A stretch of DNA of 63,069 bases from Chloroflexota bacterium (GCA_028874195.1 JAPPLM010000047.1:31810-94878); one strand, 5' to 3'; shown: positions 50,591 to 59,685, counted from the first letter of the stretch. Translations and numbers: made by a program. Notes: a model not told the origin generated them from the letters alone.

Positions 50591-53503
50591 ATGCGCATCA
50601 CCGAAGTTTCCTTGAGGAACATCAAGAGCTACCAAGCCGCCACCATCAGTTTTCCGTTGGGCACCATTGCTATCTCCGGGCCGAATGGGGCGGGCAAGAG
50701 CACTATCCTGGAGGCGATTGGCTTTGCGCTCTTCGACTTCCTACCGTATCGCAACCAGCGTGAGTTCATGCGCCACAATGCGTTAGAAGCGGACGTGCGC
50801 GTGACGTTTCTCTCAAGACTGGATGAATGCCCGTATCAGGCGGTGCGCACGCTCAAGCGCGCTACCGGCACCGATTCAGTCACGTCCTCTTACTACGTTT
50901 ACAGCCTCGATGCCGGGGGGCGCGTGGCTCAGCAGAAGCAAGAGGTGCAAGACTTTCTGCGTTCGCACATCGGCCTGGACGACTACGCTGACTTGGGGCG
51001 CGTATTCGACAACGTCCTCGGTGTGCCGCAGGGACGCTTGACCGCCGATTTCTTGCTCACTCCCGCCCAGCGCAAGGGCACTTTTGATCCGCTATTGCGC
51101 GTCGATGCGTACCGCCGCGTCTATGAAAGATTGCGGGACGTCTTGGATGCACTCCAAGGAAACGTCTCGGATCAGGAGCGGCGCGTCTCCGCATTGGAAC
51201 CTGAAGCGGCGCGTTTGCCGGACGTGGTTGCGGCGCTCGCTGAGTTCGAAAAGCAACAGGCGGTTTCTGCGAAGGAAGTCTGCACCCTAGCCACGGCGCA
51301 AGCGCGTTTGCAGGAAGACCTGCACCGCCTGGAAGTCCAGCGTCGGACTCTTGAACAACAACGCGATCTCGTCAAACGCTTCACACAACAGCAACAGCAC
51401 TTGCAGAATCGCCTCGAAGCTGAGCAAGCCCACGTCACCGCGGCAATGGAAGCCGTTACGCTCACACAGAACGCCGCTCCGGGATACGCCGCCTACCGCA
51501 AGGCGCAAGAGGTGCTTGCAACACTTGAGGAGGAACGCAAGTCTGCTGAAGCGCTCCAGGGGACCAGGCACACTGTGGAGAGGAAGCTTGTAGCCTTACA
51601 GACCCGCCAGGCCGCCCTTGCGAAAGCGGCGGAGGAAGCGAGCGCGGCGGCGGCGCAAAGAGACTCCCTTATGCCGCGTGTAGTTGAGCAAGAACGCCTG
51701 GAGGCGTCAGTACAAGGGTTTAGTCTTGATCTTGAATATGCACGCCAGCATGGAGACCAGGTAATGCAAGTGCTGGGTAGAATTGCGGCCAGTGAAGACA
51801 GTGATGGATTGACACCCGCCAGAATCAACCTGCCGTCAGAGCCCGCCGCATCTGCCGCGGCTGCGCGCGATACCCTTGAAGACCAACAAGAGCGTCTACA
51901 GGAAGTAAGTCTTTGGCTGGAGCAGCGCAGAGACCTCCGTAATCGCTACAACCGCTTGCAGACTGAGCACATTGAAACCGCAAAGACGGTCGCGCATTGT
52001 GAGTCATTTACGGAAGCCGCGTCCCGCCTTAGCGGTCTTGGGCAAGAGTTAAAGCGGTTGCAAGACAGAGTAAGCGCCTTTGAAGCACAGCGGCGCTTCA
52101 ATGAGGAATCACATTCAATGGCCGCGGATGGTCTGTGTCCTTTCTTCAAAGACGCTTGTCCGAAAGTCGAAGATGGCCATGACCTTACCCCGGTGTTAGT
52201 CGGCCTGATTCGCGACTATTCGGCTCAGGCTGAACAGGCATTGGCTGAAAGACAGCAGCTAGAAAAAGCAATAATCGAGGCAACATCGGCACAGAAGCAA
52301 GTCGACCGTCTCCATGACTTGAGGCCCCGCTTGGAAAACCTGGAGGAAGAACTGCTCGCAGTTGAGCAGCAGGTTCAGGATCTGACACAGAGCATAGGCA
52401 AGCGGCTGCAGGGTACATGGTCGGCGCAGGACATTGCCAACGTGATCGAGCAACTGGATGCAGAGGGCAAGGCCCTTAACAATGAACTCGCAAACCTAGG
52501 AAATCCGCGCCTGACTGCAGAACGGCTGTACGTGACCGCCAGCGAGTATGAATCACGTTCAGATGCGCTTGCTGAAGTGAAGCGCGAACATCACCAAATC
52601 GAACTGGAGTTGAAGTCCATCACCGAGGACCTGGCGCCGTACGCCGATCTGCAGAAACGAGTCGCGCAACAGCGCCATACGGCAGAACTGCATCGAGATG
52701 ACTTCGAAGTGTATTTGCAACACGAAAAAACAGCCGCCGATCTACCCCAAAGGGAAGAGGCTCTAGCAGCACTAACAGAAGACGCGGAAGAGAGTATGCG
52801 AGCTGTCGCAGATTCCCAACGACTCCTCGCCGAGTGCGAGGAGGCTTGGAACCCGACCACACTCTCCGAAGTACAAGCTCATCTGAATAAGACACAGAGC
52901 CAGTTAGGCGCGGCGAATGAGCGGACCCGCCATCTCAATGACCAGATAGAGCGGTCAAAGCAAGAAATCGCCGCTTTGGAGGAATCGGCGCGAGCATTGG
53001 ATGAAGCCAAACAGGCCCTGGTAGAGGCGCAAGAAGTGCACTCGGTCACCGGCTTCTTGCGCAACGTCATCCGCGACGCCGGCCCGCACATCACGCGGCA
53101 CCTGATTCAGCAGGTTTCCGCCGAAGCGAATACGCTCTTCAGCGAGATCATGGGCGACGCCTCGGCTCAACTCTCTCTGACTGAGGACTACGACATCATC
53201 TTGGAGCAGCATGGGTACCGGCGGGCCTTCATGCAGTTGTCGGGCGGGGAGCAGATGAGCGCGGCGGTCGCCGTCCGCCTGGGTCTGCTGCGGCAACTCT
53301 CCGATATCAACCTTGCCTTCTTCGACGAGCCGACCCAGAATATGGATGCAGAGCGTCGCCACAACCTGGCCGAACAGCTAGAGCGGGTGAAAGGTTTCGA
53401 TCAACTCTTCGTCATCAGCCACGACGATACCTTCGAACCGCTGGTCTCCACGGTGTTGCGGGTGCGCAAGGAGAATGGCGTGAGTACTGTGTCAGTGGAG
53501 TAG
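50591..53503 (+). CDS. sbcC: SbcC/Rad50-type ATPase with long coiled coil
   Basis: A 970-residue SMC-like ATPase. Walker A is GPNGAGKSTILEAIGF (about 30-45). The coiled coil spans roughly 175-780. The ABC signature is LSGGEQMSAAVAVRLGLL, followed by Walker B LAFFDEPTQNMD and the C-terminal FVISHDDTFEPLV. At the apex the usual CxxC zinc hook is replaced by LCPFFKDACP with Cys516 and Cys523, seven residues apart. It would hold SbcD at DNA ends. The next gene, NurA, follows after 64 bases. Confidence 0.93.
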   Translation: MRITEVSLRNIKSYQAATISFPLGTIAISGPNGAGKSTILEAIGFALFDFLPYRNQREFMRHNALEADVRVTFLSRLDECPYQAVRTLKRATGTDSVTSSYYVYSLDAGGRVAQQKQEVQDFLRSHIGLDDYADLGRVFDNVLGVPQGRLTADFLLTPAQRKGTFDPLLRVDAYRRVYERLRDVLDALQGNVSDQERRVSALEPEAARLPDVVAALAEFEKQQAVSAKEVCTLATAQARLQEDLHRLEVQRRTLEQQRDLVKRFTQQQQHLQNRLEAEQAHVTAAMEAVTLTQNAAPGYAAYRKAQEVLATLEEERKSAEALQGTRHTVERKLVALQTRQAALAKAAEEASAAAAQRDSLMPRVVEQERLEASVQGFSLDLEYARQHGDQVMQVLGRIAASEDSDGLTPARINLPSEPAASAAAARDTLEDQQERLQEVSLWLEQRRDLRNRYNRLQTEHIETAKTVAHCESFTEAASRLSGLGQELKRLQDRVSAFEAQRRFNEESHSMAADGLCPFFKDACPKVEDGHDLTPVLVGLIRDYSAQAEQALAERQQLEKAIIEATSAQKQVDRLHDLRPRLENLEEELLAVEQQVQDLTQSIGKRLQGTWSAQDIANVIEQLDAEGKALNNELANLGNPRLTAERLYVTASEYESRSDALAEVKREHHQIELELKSITEDLAPYADLQKRVAQQRHTAELHRDDFEVYLQHEKTAADLPQREEALAALTEDAEESMRAVADSQRLLAECEEAWNPTTLSEVQAHLNKTQSQLGAANERTRHLNDQIERSKQEIAALEESARALDEAKQALVEAQEVHSVTGFLRNVIRDAGPHITRHLIQQVSAEANTLFSEIMGDASAQLSLTEDYDIILEQHGYRRAFMQLSGGEQMSAAVAVRLGLLRQLSDINLAFFDEPTQNMDAERRHNLAEQLERVKGFDQLFVISHDDTFEPLVSTVLRVRKENGVSTVSVE

Positions 53504-53567
53504 CTCAGTCACTCGCCAAGCAAGTAAGCACCGCAAGGTTACCTAATCTGCACAGATTCTGGCCTTA

Positions 53568-54830
53568 GTGCCAAATGAATCGGCGCAACCGCGCGGTTGT
53601 AGTCTCCGTCCGGTGAATGTGGAGATTGCCGTGTTCTATCGCGACAAAGTGATCAATGCGCTAGACGAAAAGCGCGCCGCGCTGAACCAACTCGATCACG
53701 AGCAGCGTGCCCGCCTCCAGGAGTTGATGGGGGCGAGCGATGCGCTTACTGGAATGACTGCCGCCGCGCTCCGTGAGCGGCTCGCGCCGGAAAATGCGCC
53801 GGGTGCGCTGCCCACCGACGAATTCGACAGAGTACCAGGCATCCGCATCCGGTTTCCGGAAGCTTGGGACAATCTCACAGCTATGCGCCACTGGGCGTCC
53901 GGCACGCTTGCCGACGTCACCGTTTGCGCGGTTGACGGCAGCCAGTTGCCTGCAAACAAGGACTTTCCCTTGCCGGTAGCCGCTGTGCAAATTGCGTGGT
54001 TCACCAATCCGCATAGGGACGACGGCGCATACGAGAAGGATGCGCACGTCGAGGTGCTAACACCGCAAGAGCTTATCAAAGACGACGTCGACGCTAGTCT
54101 CTTGGTTGCTCTTCATCGCTATGAGCTTGAAGTCGCGCGGATCAACACATTCATGCGGGAGCAGAGCGCCCGCGGCGAGCGAGCCGTGGCGCTCTTCGAC
54201 GGCTCACTCACCGTCACTTTTGCCGGCGCATATCCTGATGAAGTGCGAAACCGCTATCGCGCCGCGGCAGTGAGCATGCTGCGCACTTCGGAAGAATGCC
54301 GGGTACCCCTTGTGGCTTACATTGATCGTTCGCGCGCCAATGACTTCACGACGATGCTTTGCCATGTGGGCGGGATCAGTCGTTCAAATGCGTCACTGAT
54401 CAGCGACGCCGCGGTCTTGGATAAACCGATTGATGATGAAGGATTTTGGCGTTCGACCGCATTCTTGTGCCAAAGGCCGGACGTGGCAAATGAAGAGAAT
54501 TACCGAGACAAGCAAAGCTGCAAGAGCTACAGCAAAGAAATATGCTTCACCTACCTGAAGATCAACCACGGACGTCCAGTTCGTCTTGAATTCCCAAAGT
54601 GGGTGCTTTGCGCCGGCATGCTCGACCGCGTGATAGACTGGGTGCGAGCGGAGGCCATTGTGGGCGGCGGCTATCCATACGCCATTCAAGCGGCCGACGC
54701 TGCCGCCGTGATCACTTTCGCGGACCGGCAACGCTTTCTGCGCGCCCTTGAGGAGTTCGGCAGAAAACACGGTATCCGCACCATGCAGGCATCGTCCAAA
54801 CAGGCCAGCAAAGAGCGGCGGCGGACATAA
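53568..54830 (+). CDS. nurA: NurA 5'-3' nuclease
   Basis: A 420-residue NurA-domain protein. The first metal Asp is in AVDGSQLPANK, the second in VALFDGSLTVTF, and YIDRSRANDF follows with another Asp; a basic C-terminus ends the protein. NurA works with the HerA translocase to resect DNA ends after Mre11-Rad50 in archaea. The GTG start at 53568 is the first in frame; an internal start around 53610 is possible. It lies between sbcC and the HAS-barrel-like gene, supporting a repair complex. Confidence 0.85.
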   Translation: MPNESAQPRGCSLRPVNVEIAVFYRDKVINALDEKRAALNQLDHEQRARLQELMGASDALTGMTAAALRERLAPENAPGALPTDEFDRVPGIRIRFPEAWDNLTAMRHWASGTLADVTVCAVDGSQLPANKDFPLPVAAVQIAWFTNPHRDDGAYEKDAHVEVLTPQELIKDDVDASLLVALHRYELEVARINTFMREQSARGERAVALFDGSLTVTFAGAYPDEVRNRYRAAAVSMLRTSEECRVPLVAYIDRSRANDFTTMLCHVGGISRSNASLISDAAVLDKPIDDEGFWRSTAFLCQRPDVANEENYRDKQSCKSYSKEICFTYLKINHGRPVRLEFPKWVLCAGMLDRVIDWVRAEAIVGGGYPYAIQAADAAAVITFADRQRFLRALEEFGRKHGIRTMQASSKQASKERRRT

Positions 54831-54842
54831 GAGGCAGCAACC

Positions 54843-55439
54843 ATGCCAGTGATCGGGCGTATCGTCAAGTCCAACTCCCACACGGACTATGTCTGCCAGG
54901 TTTTTGCCCCTCGGGAGACAGAGCACGACCCGGAGCCGCAAGACTACGCCTTTGGGCGCTTTGTCAAGGCACCGATTGACCCAGCAGATGACCGCACAGC
55001 CGTTGGCATCGTCTACGATACGATTCTCCTCAACCCGGAGTACGGCAGCCTCGGTCCCCGCCTCAACCCGCCCTCGGAGCAAGCGACGCTTGCCCCGGAT
55101 TACTTGGTGGAAAAGGCGACGGCGGTCGGCATCATCATCGTGGGGCTGCAAGAGGGCGACACGGTCGAGCACGGCGTTATTTCACTCTCTCTTCCTGTCG
55201 ACGCCGAGGTTTCCAGCTTGGATGACGACGATACCCGGCGCTTCCATCTGGTGGACGAGAGACTCGCGCTCGGCTATCTGCCCAGTCTCATCTCGCACAC
55301 GAGCCCTCTTGTGACTGAACTTGGGCTCACCGTAATTCGCCAGCTTCTCTCACTCTTCCCAGAGCCCGGCGACCAGCGTCTGCTACGCACGCTCGCCGCC
55401 CACTTCTCTTGGCAAGCCAGAGTCACACCCTTGGGCTAA
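54843..55439 (+). CDS. HAS-barrel-like protein between nurA and herA
   Basis: A 198-residue protein. The N-terminal half (MPVIGRIVKSNSHTDYVC, FGRFVKAP, AVGIVYDTILLNPEY) has the small beta-strand pattern of the HAS-barrel found at the N-terminus of HerA and related ATPases. The C-terminal half is helical (LGLTVIRQLLSLFPEPGDQ). I do not recognise it as a named family; the HAS-barrel assignment is an inference from pattern and location. It follows nurA by 12 bases. Confidence 0.65.
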   Translation: MPVIGRIVKSNSHTDYVCQVFAPRETEHDPEPQDYAFGRFVKAPIDPADDRTAVGIVYDTILLNPEYGSLGPRLNPPSEQATLAPDYLVEKATAVGIIIVGLQEGDTVEHGVISLSLPVDAEVSSLDDDDTRRFHLVDERLALGYLPSLISHTSPLVTELGLTVIRQLLSLFPEPGDQRLLRTLAAHFSWQARVTPLG

Positions 55440-55510
55440 TTTGATGCTCTAATATACTTAGGAAGAACATCCAATCTTCCTTTCCTCAATGAGAATGAGG
55501 TAAATAACGT

Positions 55511-56284
55511 ATGCGCGAAAACCCCGTTAAGCACCTCCTCAAGGCAGGCAAACCCGCCATTGGCACCTGGCTCACGCTTGGCGATCCTCTGGCTACCGAG
55601 ACCTTGGCGCACTTGGACTTCGACTGGCTCAACGTTGACATGGAGCATGGGTCCATAGACGTGCGTGAGACCCGTACGCTTTTTCAGGTCATCAACACCA
55701 CCGACGTAGTGCCCACGGCGCGCGTGCCCTGGAACGATCACGTGTGGATCAAGCGCGTGCTCGATGCCGGCGCGTACGGCGTGGTGGTGCCAATGGTGCG
55801 CACGCGGGAGGAAGCAGAGCGCGCCGTGGCCGCCTGCCGCTATCCATCCGCCGGCATCCGCAGCATCGGCAGCGGGCGCAACCACTATGCCTTTCGCGGT
55901 TCCCAGGCCGATTATCTCGCGCGCGCCAACGGTGAACTTCTCGTAATCATCCAGATCGAGCACGCCGACGCCATCCGGCGGCTTGACGACATTCTCAGCG
56001 TGCCGGGCATCGACGCCGCCTTCATCGGCCCCAATGACCTCTGCGCTTCTCTGGGCATTCCGCCAAGTACCGATAGCGAGCATCCGGACTTTGAAGCCGC
56101 TATCAGCCAGGTGGTTACCGCATCCCAAAGGCACGGTGTTGTCCCGGGCATCCACACAAGTTCCGGAAATGCGCTAAACAAGCGGCTCGAGCAAGGGTTT
56201 CGTTACTTGGGTCTCGCCAACGACCAGCGCCTGCTTATCAAGGGTGCAACTGATGAATTGGACGTTATCACGCGCGAGCAATAG
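55511..56284 (+). CDS. HpcH/HpaI aldolase family protein
   Basis: A 257-residue class II aldolase of the HpcH/HpaI type (2,4-dihydroxyhept-2-ene-1,7-dioate or 2-keto-3-deoxy-L-rhamnonate-like). Motifs: DWLNVDMEHGSID with the active-site His, VVVPMVRTREEA, the metal-binding Glu in IIQIEHADAI, and GPNDLCASLG. Metal-dependent cleavage of a 2-keto-acid sugar to pyruvate and an aldehyde is expected. It lies inside the DNA-repair cluster without a functional link, with a hairpin directly after it. Confidence 0.9.
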   Translation: MRENPVKHLLKAGKPAIGTWLTLGDPLATETLAHLDFDWLNVDMEHGSIDVRETRTLFQVINTTDVVPTARVPWNDHVWIKRVLDAGAYGVVVPMVRTREEAERAVAACRYPSAGIRSIGSGRNHYAFRGSQADYLARANGELLVIIQIEHADAIRRLDDILSVPGIDAAFIGPNDLCASLGIPPSTDSEHPDFEAAISQVVTASQRHGVVPGIHTSSGNALNKRLEQGFRYLGLANDQRLLIKGATDELDVITREQ

Positions 56285-56308
56285 GCAGTTCTCCAATTGA
56301 AGAACTGC
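56285..56308 (+). terminator. Hairpin GCAGTTCT / AGAACTGC after the aldolase
   Basis: A perfect 8-bp stem with an 8-base loop, directly after the aldolase stop and before herA. No strong T-run follows. It could end the aldolase transcript, giving herA its own promoter. Confidence 0.35.
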
Positions 56309-56363
56309 GAACGCAGCCTTCTCTGCAGACCTAAACCATTGATTTAGTCATAAGTGGATTTCG

Positions 56364-58277
56364 ATGATAATTGGCATTGCCAAGGGCCCTGGGGACACAC
56401 CGAACGAATACACCTTTGTCACGCCCGATACGGCGCGGCGTGTAAAGACAAGCGAATTCGTCTATTACGAGGCGGAGGTTGACGGCATCCAGCGCCAGAT
56501 ATTAGGGCGTGTCATCCGGCGGATACCGTTGCGCCTCTATCCGGATTCATTTCTCGCGCACCCGGAGGTCGACCCGGCGCAGATGGCGGCATTGGTTGGC
56601 TACGCCGACACCAGCGCACCTTCAGGAGATAGTAATGGGCCAGGCATCGGCTCAGCGGAACTCTTTGAGATTCACGTCAGTATCATGGGCTATCACGATG
56701 CGCAGTTGAGCGCCTTCGTCAATCCACGCATTCCGCCTCGCATTGGCTGGAAGATATACCTTGCGCCCGACGCGGCCCTGGCGGAAGTGCTCAACCGTGT
56801 CGCCTTTGATTGGAACATGGGTGAAGCCAATCCGGGCGGGGCGTTCGTCGGTTCGCTGCTCTCGCGCCCGGCCTTTAGTCCGCAAGCGGACCAACCCGAC
56901 GGTGTGCCTGTAGTATTGGACGTCCGTTCCATTACGGCGACTCATATGGCAATCATCGCCGGCACCGGCGCGGGCAAGAGCTACCTGGCGTCCGTTCTGA
57001 TCGAAGAGATGATGAAGCCCATCAACCGCGCCAGCATTCTGGTGATTGACCCACACGGCGAGTACGACACCCTCGAAGAGATACGAAATGCCCGCGAGTT
57101 TAGTGCCAACGGCAGCTATAAGGCGGAGGTGAAGACCGTCCCCCAGGATCAGGTAAAGATTCGTGTCTCCGATTTGACGTTCTACGACATGCGCTTTCTG
57201 CTCGGCGCGCAATTCGGTCTTTCCGGTCCTATGGAGTATGTTCTGCGATTGGCGCTAGATCGAGTGGAAGGCGAGCGCAAGGACAAGACCGCCTGGACGA
57301 CGAACGATCTCTACGCTGCCTTGGCCTACATGCAGGATGGGGAGGACGAGACAGAATCCGGCCAGGTCCGTCATTCCCGCGCAAGCTCGCCCCCGCAGGA
57401 GGCGCGGAATCCATCTTCAGGCGACGGCGACCTTGACTGGCTCGACGACGTTGGTAAAGACGCTGGCAAAGACGCCGGCAGCAAGGAACCTCAGGGCACA
57501 CGCGGCAAGCCGGATGTGCAAATGCGCGGCAGCGCGCGGGCGCTCGACTGGCGCTTGAGAAGCCTCTTCGCAGAGTCACCGAATTTCGACAACATTGAGA
57601 CCATCAACCTCCACGATGTCTTCCGCCCTGGCCTGTGCTCCGTGCTCCAACTCAACGAAATCGACCGCCGCCAGCAGCAAGTGATCGTGGCCGTGCTCCT
57701 GCGCATGGTCTGGAAAGCGCGCATGAACGCCGCAAAAGGCATTGGCTCCCCCCAAGACCGCCTTGACTACCCGGTTTTCATCCTGTTGGAAGAGGCCCAT
57801 CACTTCGCGCCCGCCAATGAAGACGTGGTGACGACGAATATCCTCAAGACTATCTTGGCGGAGGGCCGCAAGTTTGGCGTGGGCGTGGGCCTCATCAGTC
57901 AGCGGCCAGGCAAACTCGATTCCGATGTGCTTTCCCAATGCATGACGCAGTTCCTCCTGCGCATCGTCAACGAATACGACCAGAGCAGTGTGGCGGCTGC
58001 GGTGGAGAGTGCGAGCCATGATCTCCTGGCGGAACTGCCGGCGCTCTCGAAGGGCCAGGCAATCGTGGCCGGCGCCGCCGTCAATACGCCGCTCTCAATT
58101 CGTGTCCGACAACGCATCACACGCCACGGCGGTATCGAACCTGACGCTCCTGGGGAGTGGGCAAAGTATTTTTCGGATGAAGCGCGGCAACGCCGCGAGG
58201 TTGACGACTCAGGACTGCCGGAAGGTCCGCCGCGAGGCCGCAGCAACCTCTTCTACAAGAGCCGCGACCGCCGGTAG
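56364..58277 (+). CDS. herA: HerA-type DNA translocase ATPase with an inserted palindromic repeat
   Basis: A 637-residue HerA/FtsK-type ATPase. An N-terminal HAS-barrel is followed by Walker A GTGAGKS (residues 200-206), VIDPHGEYD and, in the C-terminal half, Walker B FILLEEAHHFAP and the FGVGVGLISQRP region. It would drive end resection together with NurA. Residues about 335-395 form an insert rich in Ser, Pro, Asp and Gly; its first part comes from a palindromic DNA repeat (57368-57415), and GKDAGKDAG follows. The insert splits the ATPase core between NDLYAALAYM and ALDWRLRSLF. The ATG at 56364 has no strong ribosome site. Confidence 0.9.
   Translation: MIIGIAKGPGDTPNEYTFVTPDTARRVKTSEFVYYEAEVDGIQRQILGRVIRRIPLRLYPDSFLAHPEVDPAQMAALVGYADTSAPSGDSNGPGIGSAELFEIHVSIMGYHDAQLSAFVNPRIPPRIGWKIYLAPDAALAEVLNRVAFDWNMGEANPGGAFVGSLLSRPAFSPQADQPDGVPVVLDVRSITATHMAIIAGTGAGKSYLASVLIEEMMKPINRASILVIDPHGEYDTLEEIRNAREFSANGSYKAEVKTVPQDQVKIRVSDLTFYDMRFLLGAQFGLSGPMEYVLRLALDRVEGERKDKTAWTTNDLYAALAYMQDGEDETESGQVRHSRASSPPQEARNPSSGDGDLDWLDDVGKDAGKDAGSKEPQGTRGKPDVQMRGSARALDWRLRSLFAESPNFDNIETINLHDVFRPGLCSVLQLNEIDRRQQQVIVAVLLRMVWKARMNAAKGIGSPQDRLDYPVFILLEEAHHFAPANEDVVTTNILKTILAEGRKFGVGVGLISQRPGKLDSDVLSQCMTQFLLRIVNEYDQSSVAAAVESASHDLLAELPALSKGQAIVAGAAVNTPLSIRVRQRITRHGGIEPDAPGEWAKYFSDEARQRREVDDSGLPEGPPRGRSNLFYKSRDRR
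57368..57415. repeat. Palindromic repeat inside herA, in frame
   Basis: CCGTCATTCCCGCGCAAGCT begins it and GGCGCGGAATCCATC ends it, with inverted ATTCC(C)GCGC / GCGCGGAAT arms. It belongs to the widespread CGTCATTCCCGCG-type extragenic repeat and is related to the TGTCATTCCGAGCG copies near 20533, 20595-20636 and 58347. Here it is translated without disrupting the frame, encoding VRHSRASSPPQEARNPS-like residues. Confidence 0.7.
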
Positions 58278-58346
58278 ATAGAGTTGAAAATACCATGCCT
58301 CTTGTATGCTCTGCTTGATTGTCATTAGAATGTCTTTCTCAAATTG

Positions 58347-58401
58347 CCATTCCGAGCGCAAGCGAGGAATCTGAAACGTAGCGCGGGGGCTTGTCCCCCG
58401 C
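58347..58401. repeat. Pair of extragenic repeats: CCATTCCGAGCG and CGCGGGGGCTTGTCCCCCGC (copy 2)
   Basis: CCATTCCGAGCGCAAGCGAGGAATC at 58347-58371 resembles the arms of the 20485 element; the GC-rich hairpin TAGCGCGGGGGCTTGTCCCCCGC at 58379-58401 matches the 19228 and 59663 copies. The pair lies between herA and the next Gfo/Idh gene. Confidence 0.7.
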
Positions 58402-58482
58402 TTCTTGGCGAGAGGCGCAGACGCGCTCCCAAACAATATCGCCTAGCACGTAGTCCCATATCGCCAGCAAGAGGACGGACAC

Positions 58483-59538
58483 ATGCCTTTCAACTATGAA
58501 TACGCGCGCCACATACGCGCCGGATTTATCGGCTGTGGCAAGCACGCATTCCAGAGTATTCTGCCCAGCTTCCAATATGCGCCGGTAGAGTTGGTGGCGG
58601 TTTGCGATCTGATAGAAGAACGCGCCCGGTTCTGCGCGCGGCAGTTTGGGGCGTTGCGCTGGTACACCGACTACGCCGCCATGCTGGCACAGGAAGAATT
58701 GGACGCGGTCTTTGTGGTGCTCAATCACGACTCTCAGGGGCGCCCCCAGTATGCGCCGGTGGCAATCGACGTACTACGGGCGGGCTTTCACGTCTGGATT
58801 GAAAAGCCGCCCGCCTCTACGCTCGCGGAAATCGAAGAGATGCAGGTCGCGCGAGACCGGGCGCAGCGGTTCGCTCAGGTCGGCTTCAAGAAACCCTTCT
58901 ATCCCGCCATTCAACACGCGAAGAAACTGATGGCCCAACCGGAATTCGGGCAACCGACCTCCGCTTACGTCCATTACGCCGTGAATCTGCCGCCAGTCGA
59001 GGGACGCCCCCACAGCCGCGAGATGATGCGCTTTCTCCAGATCGGCTGCCATCCACTCTCGATCCTCCAATACCTGCTCGGTTCGCCCAAGACACTTTAT
59101 TTTGCCGATGAGGCGCGGCAGGGCAGTTCGCTGGGCGTCTTCACGTTCGCAAACGGCAGTATTGGCTGCCTCCATCAGGCCGCGGGCAAAGGGGAAAACG
59201 CGCCCTGGGACCGCGTGGAGGTGAACGGCGAAGGCGCTTCATTAATCGTTGAGAACGGCATCGACCTCACCCACTTCCCGCCGGGTGCGCCACGCTCGCG
59301 GGAGTCCTTTGTGAGTGACGATGCCACTGCGCCGCGCCGCTGGCTGCCCGACTTCTCCCACGGTCGTCTCGCCAACAAGGGCCTGTTCTTGCTGGGCTAC
59401 GCCCCGGAAATCATCGCCTTTGCCGAGAGCGTGCTCAACAACACCCCACCAACCACGGCTACCTTGGAAGACGCCCACGACGTGATTCGCATGTACCTCG
59501 GCTACACCCAGACCGCGGGACAGGTCATCGTCCTTTAG
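58483..59538 (+). CDS. Gfo/Idh/MocA-family oxidoreductase
   Basis: A 351-residue oxidoreductase with GFIGCGKHAFQSILPSF at the start, VWIEKPPASTLAE with the catalytic Lys near residue 107, and a C-terminal domain with RFLQIGCHPLSILQYL and its His. The N-terminal glycine motif has GxGxH. A GAGGA sequence seven to eleven bases before the ATG serves as ribosome site. The substrate is unknown. It is unrelated in function to the repair genes before it. Confidence 0.9.
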   Translation: MPFNYEYARHIRAGFIGCGKHAFQSILPSFQYAPVELVAVCDLIEERARFCARQFGALRWYTDYAAMLAQEELDAVFVVLNHDSQGRPQYAPVAIDVLRAGFHVWIEKPPASTLAEIEEMQVARDRAQRFAQVGFKKPFYPAIQHAKKLMAQPEFGQPTSAYVHYAVNLPPVEGRPHSREMMRFLQIGCHPLSILQYLLGSPKTLYFADEARQGSSLGVFTFANGSIGCLHQAAGKGENAPWDRVEVNGEGASLIVENGIDLTHFPPGAPRSRESFVSDDATAPRRWLPDFSHGRLANKGLFLLGYAPEIIAFAESVLNNTPPTTATLEDAHDVIRMYLGYTQTAGQVIVL

Positions 59539-59662
59539 GATTGGCTGTGAAATAATCTCTAATGGTTCCTCGGATTAGCAGTAGTTGATTGGATCACATC
59601 AAATACACCGTCACGGCTGACGCACACTTTGCACTGAATTTGAAAGGCATCTACCTGATCCG

Positions 59663-59685
59663 TAGCGCGGGGGCTTGTCCCCCGC
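59663..59685. repeat. CGCGGGGGCTTGTCCCCCGC hairpin repeat, copy 3
   Basis: TAGCGCGGGGGCTTGTCCCCCGC, identical to copy 2 and one base different from copy 1. It is located between convergent genes. Confidence 0.75.
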
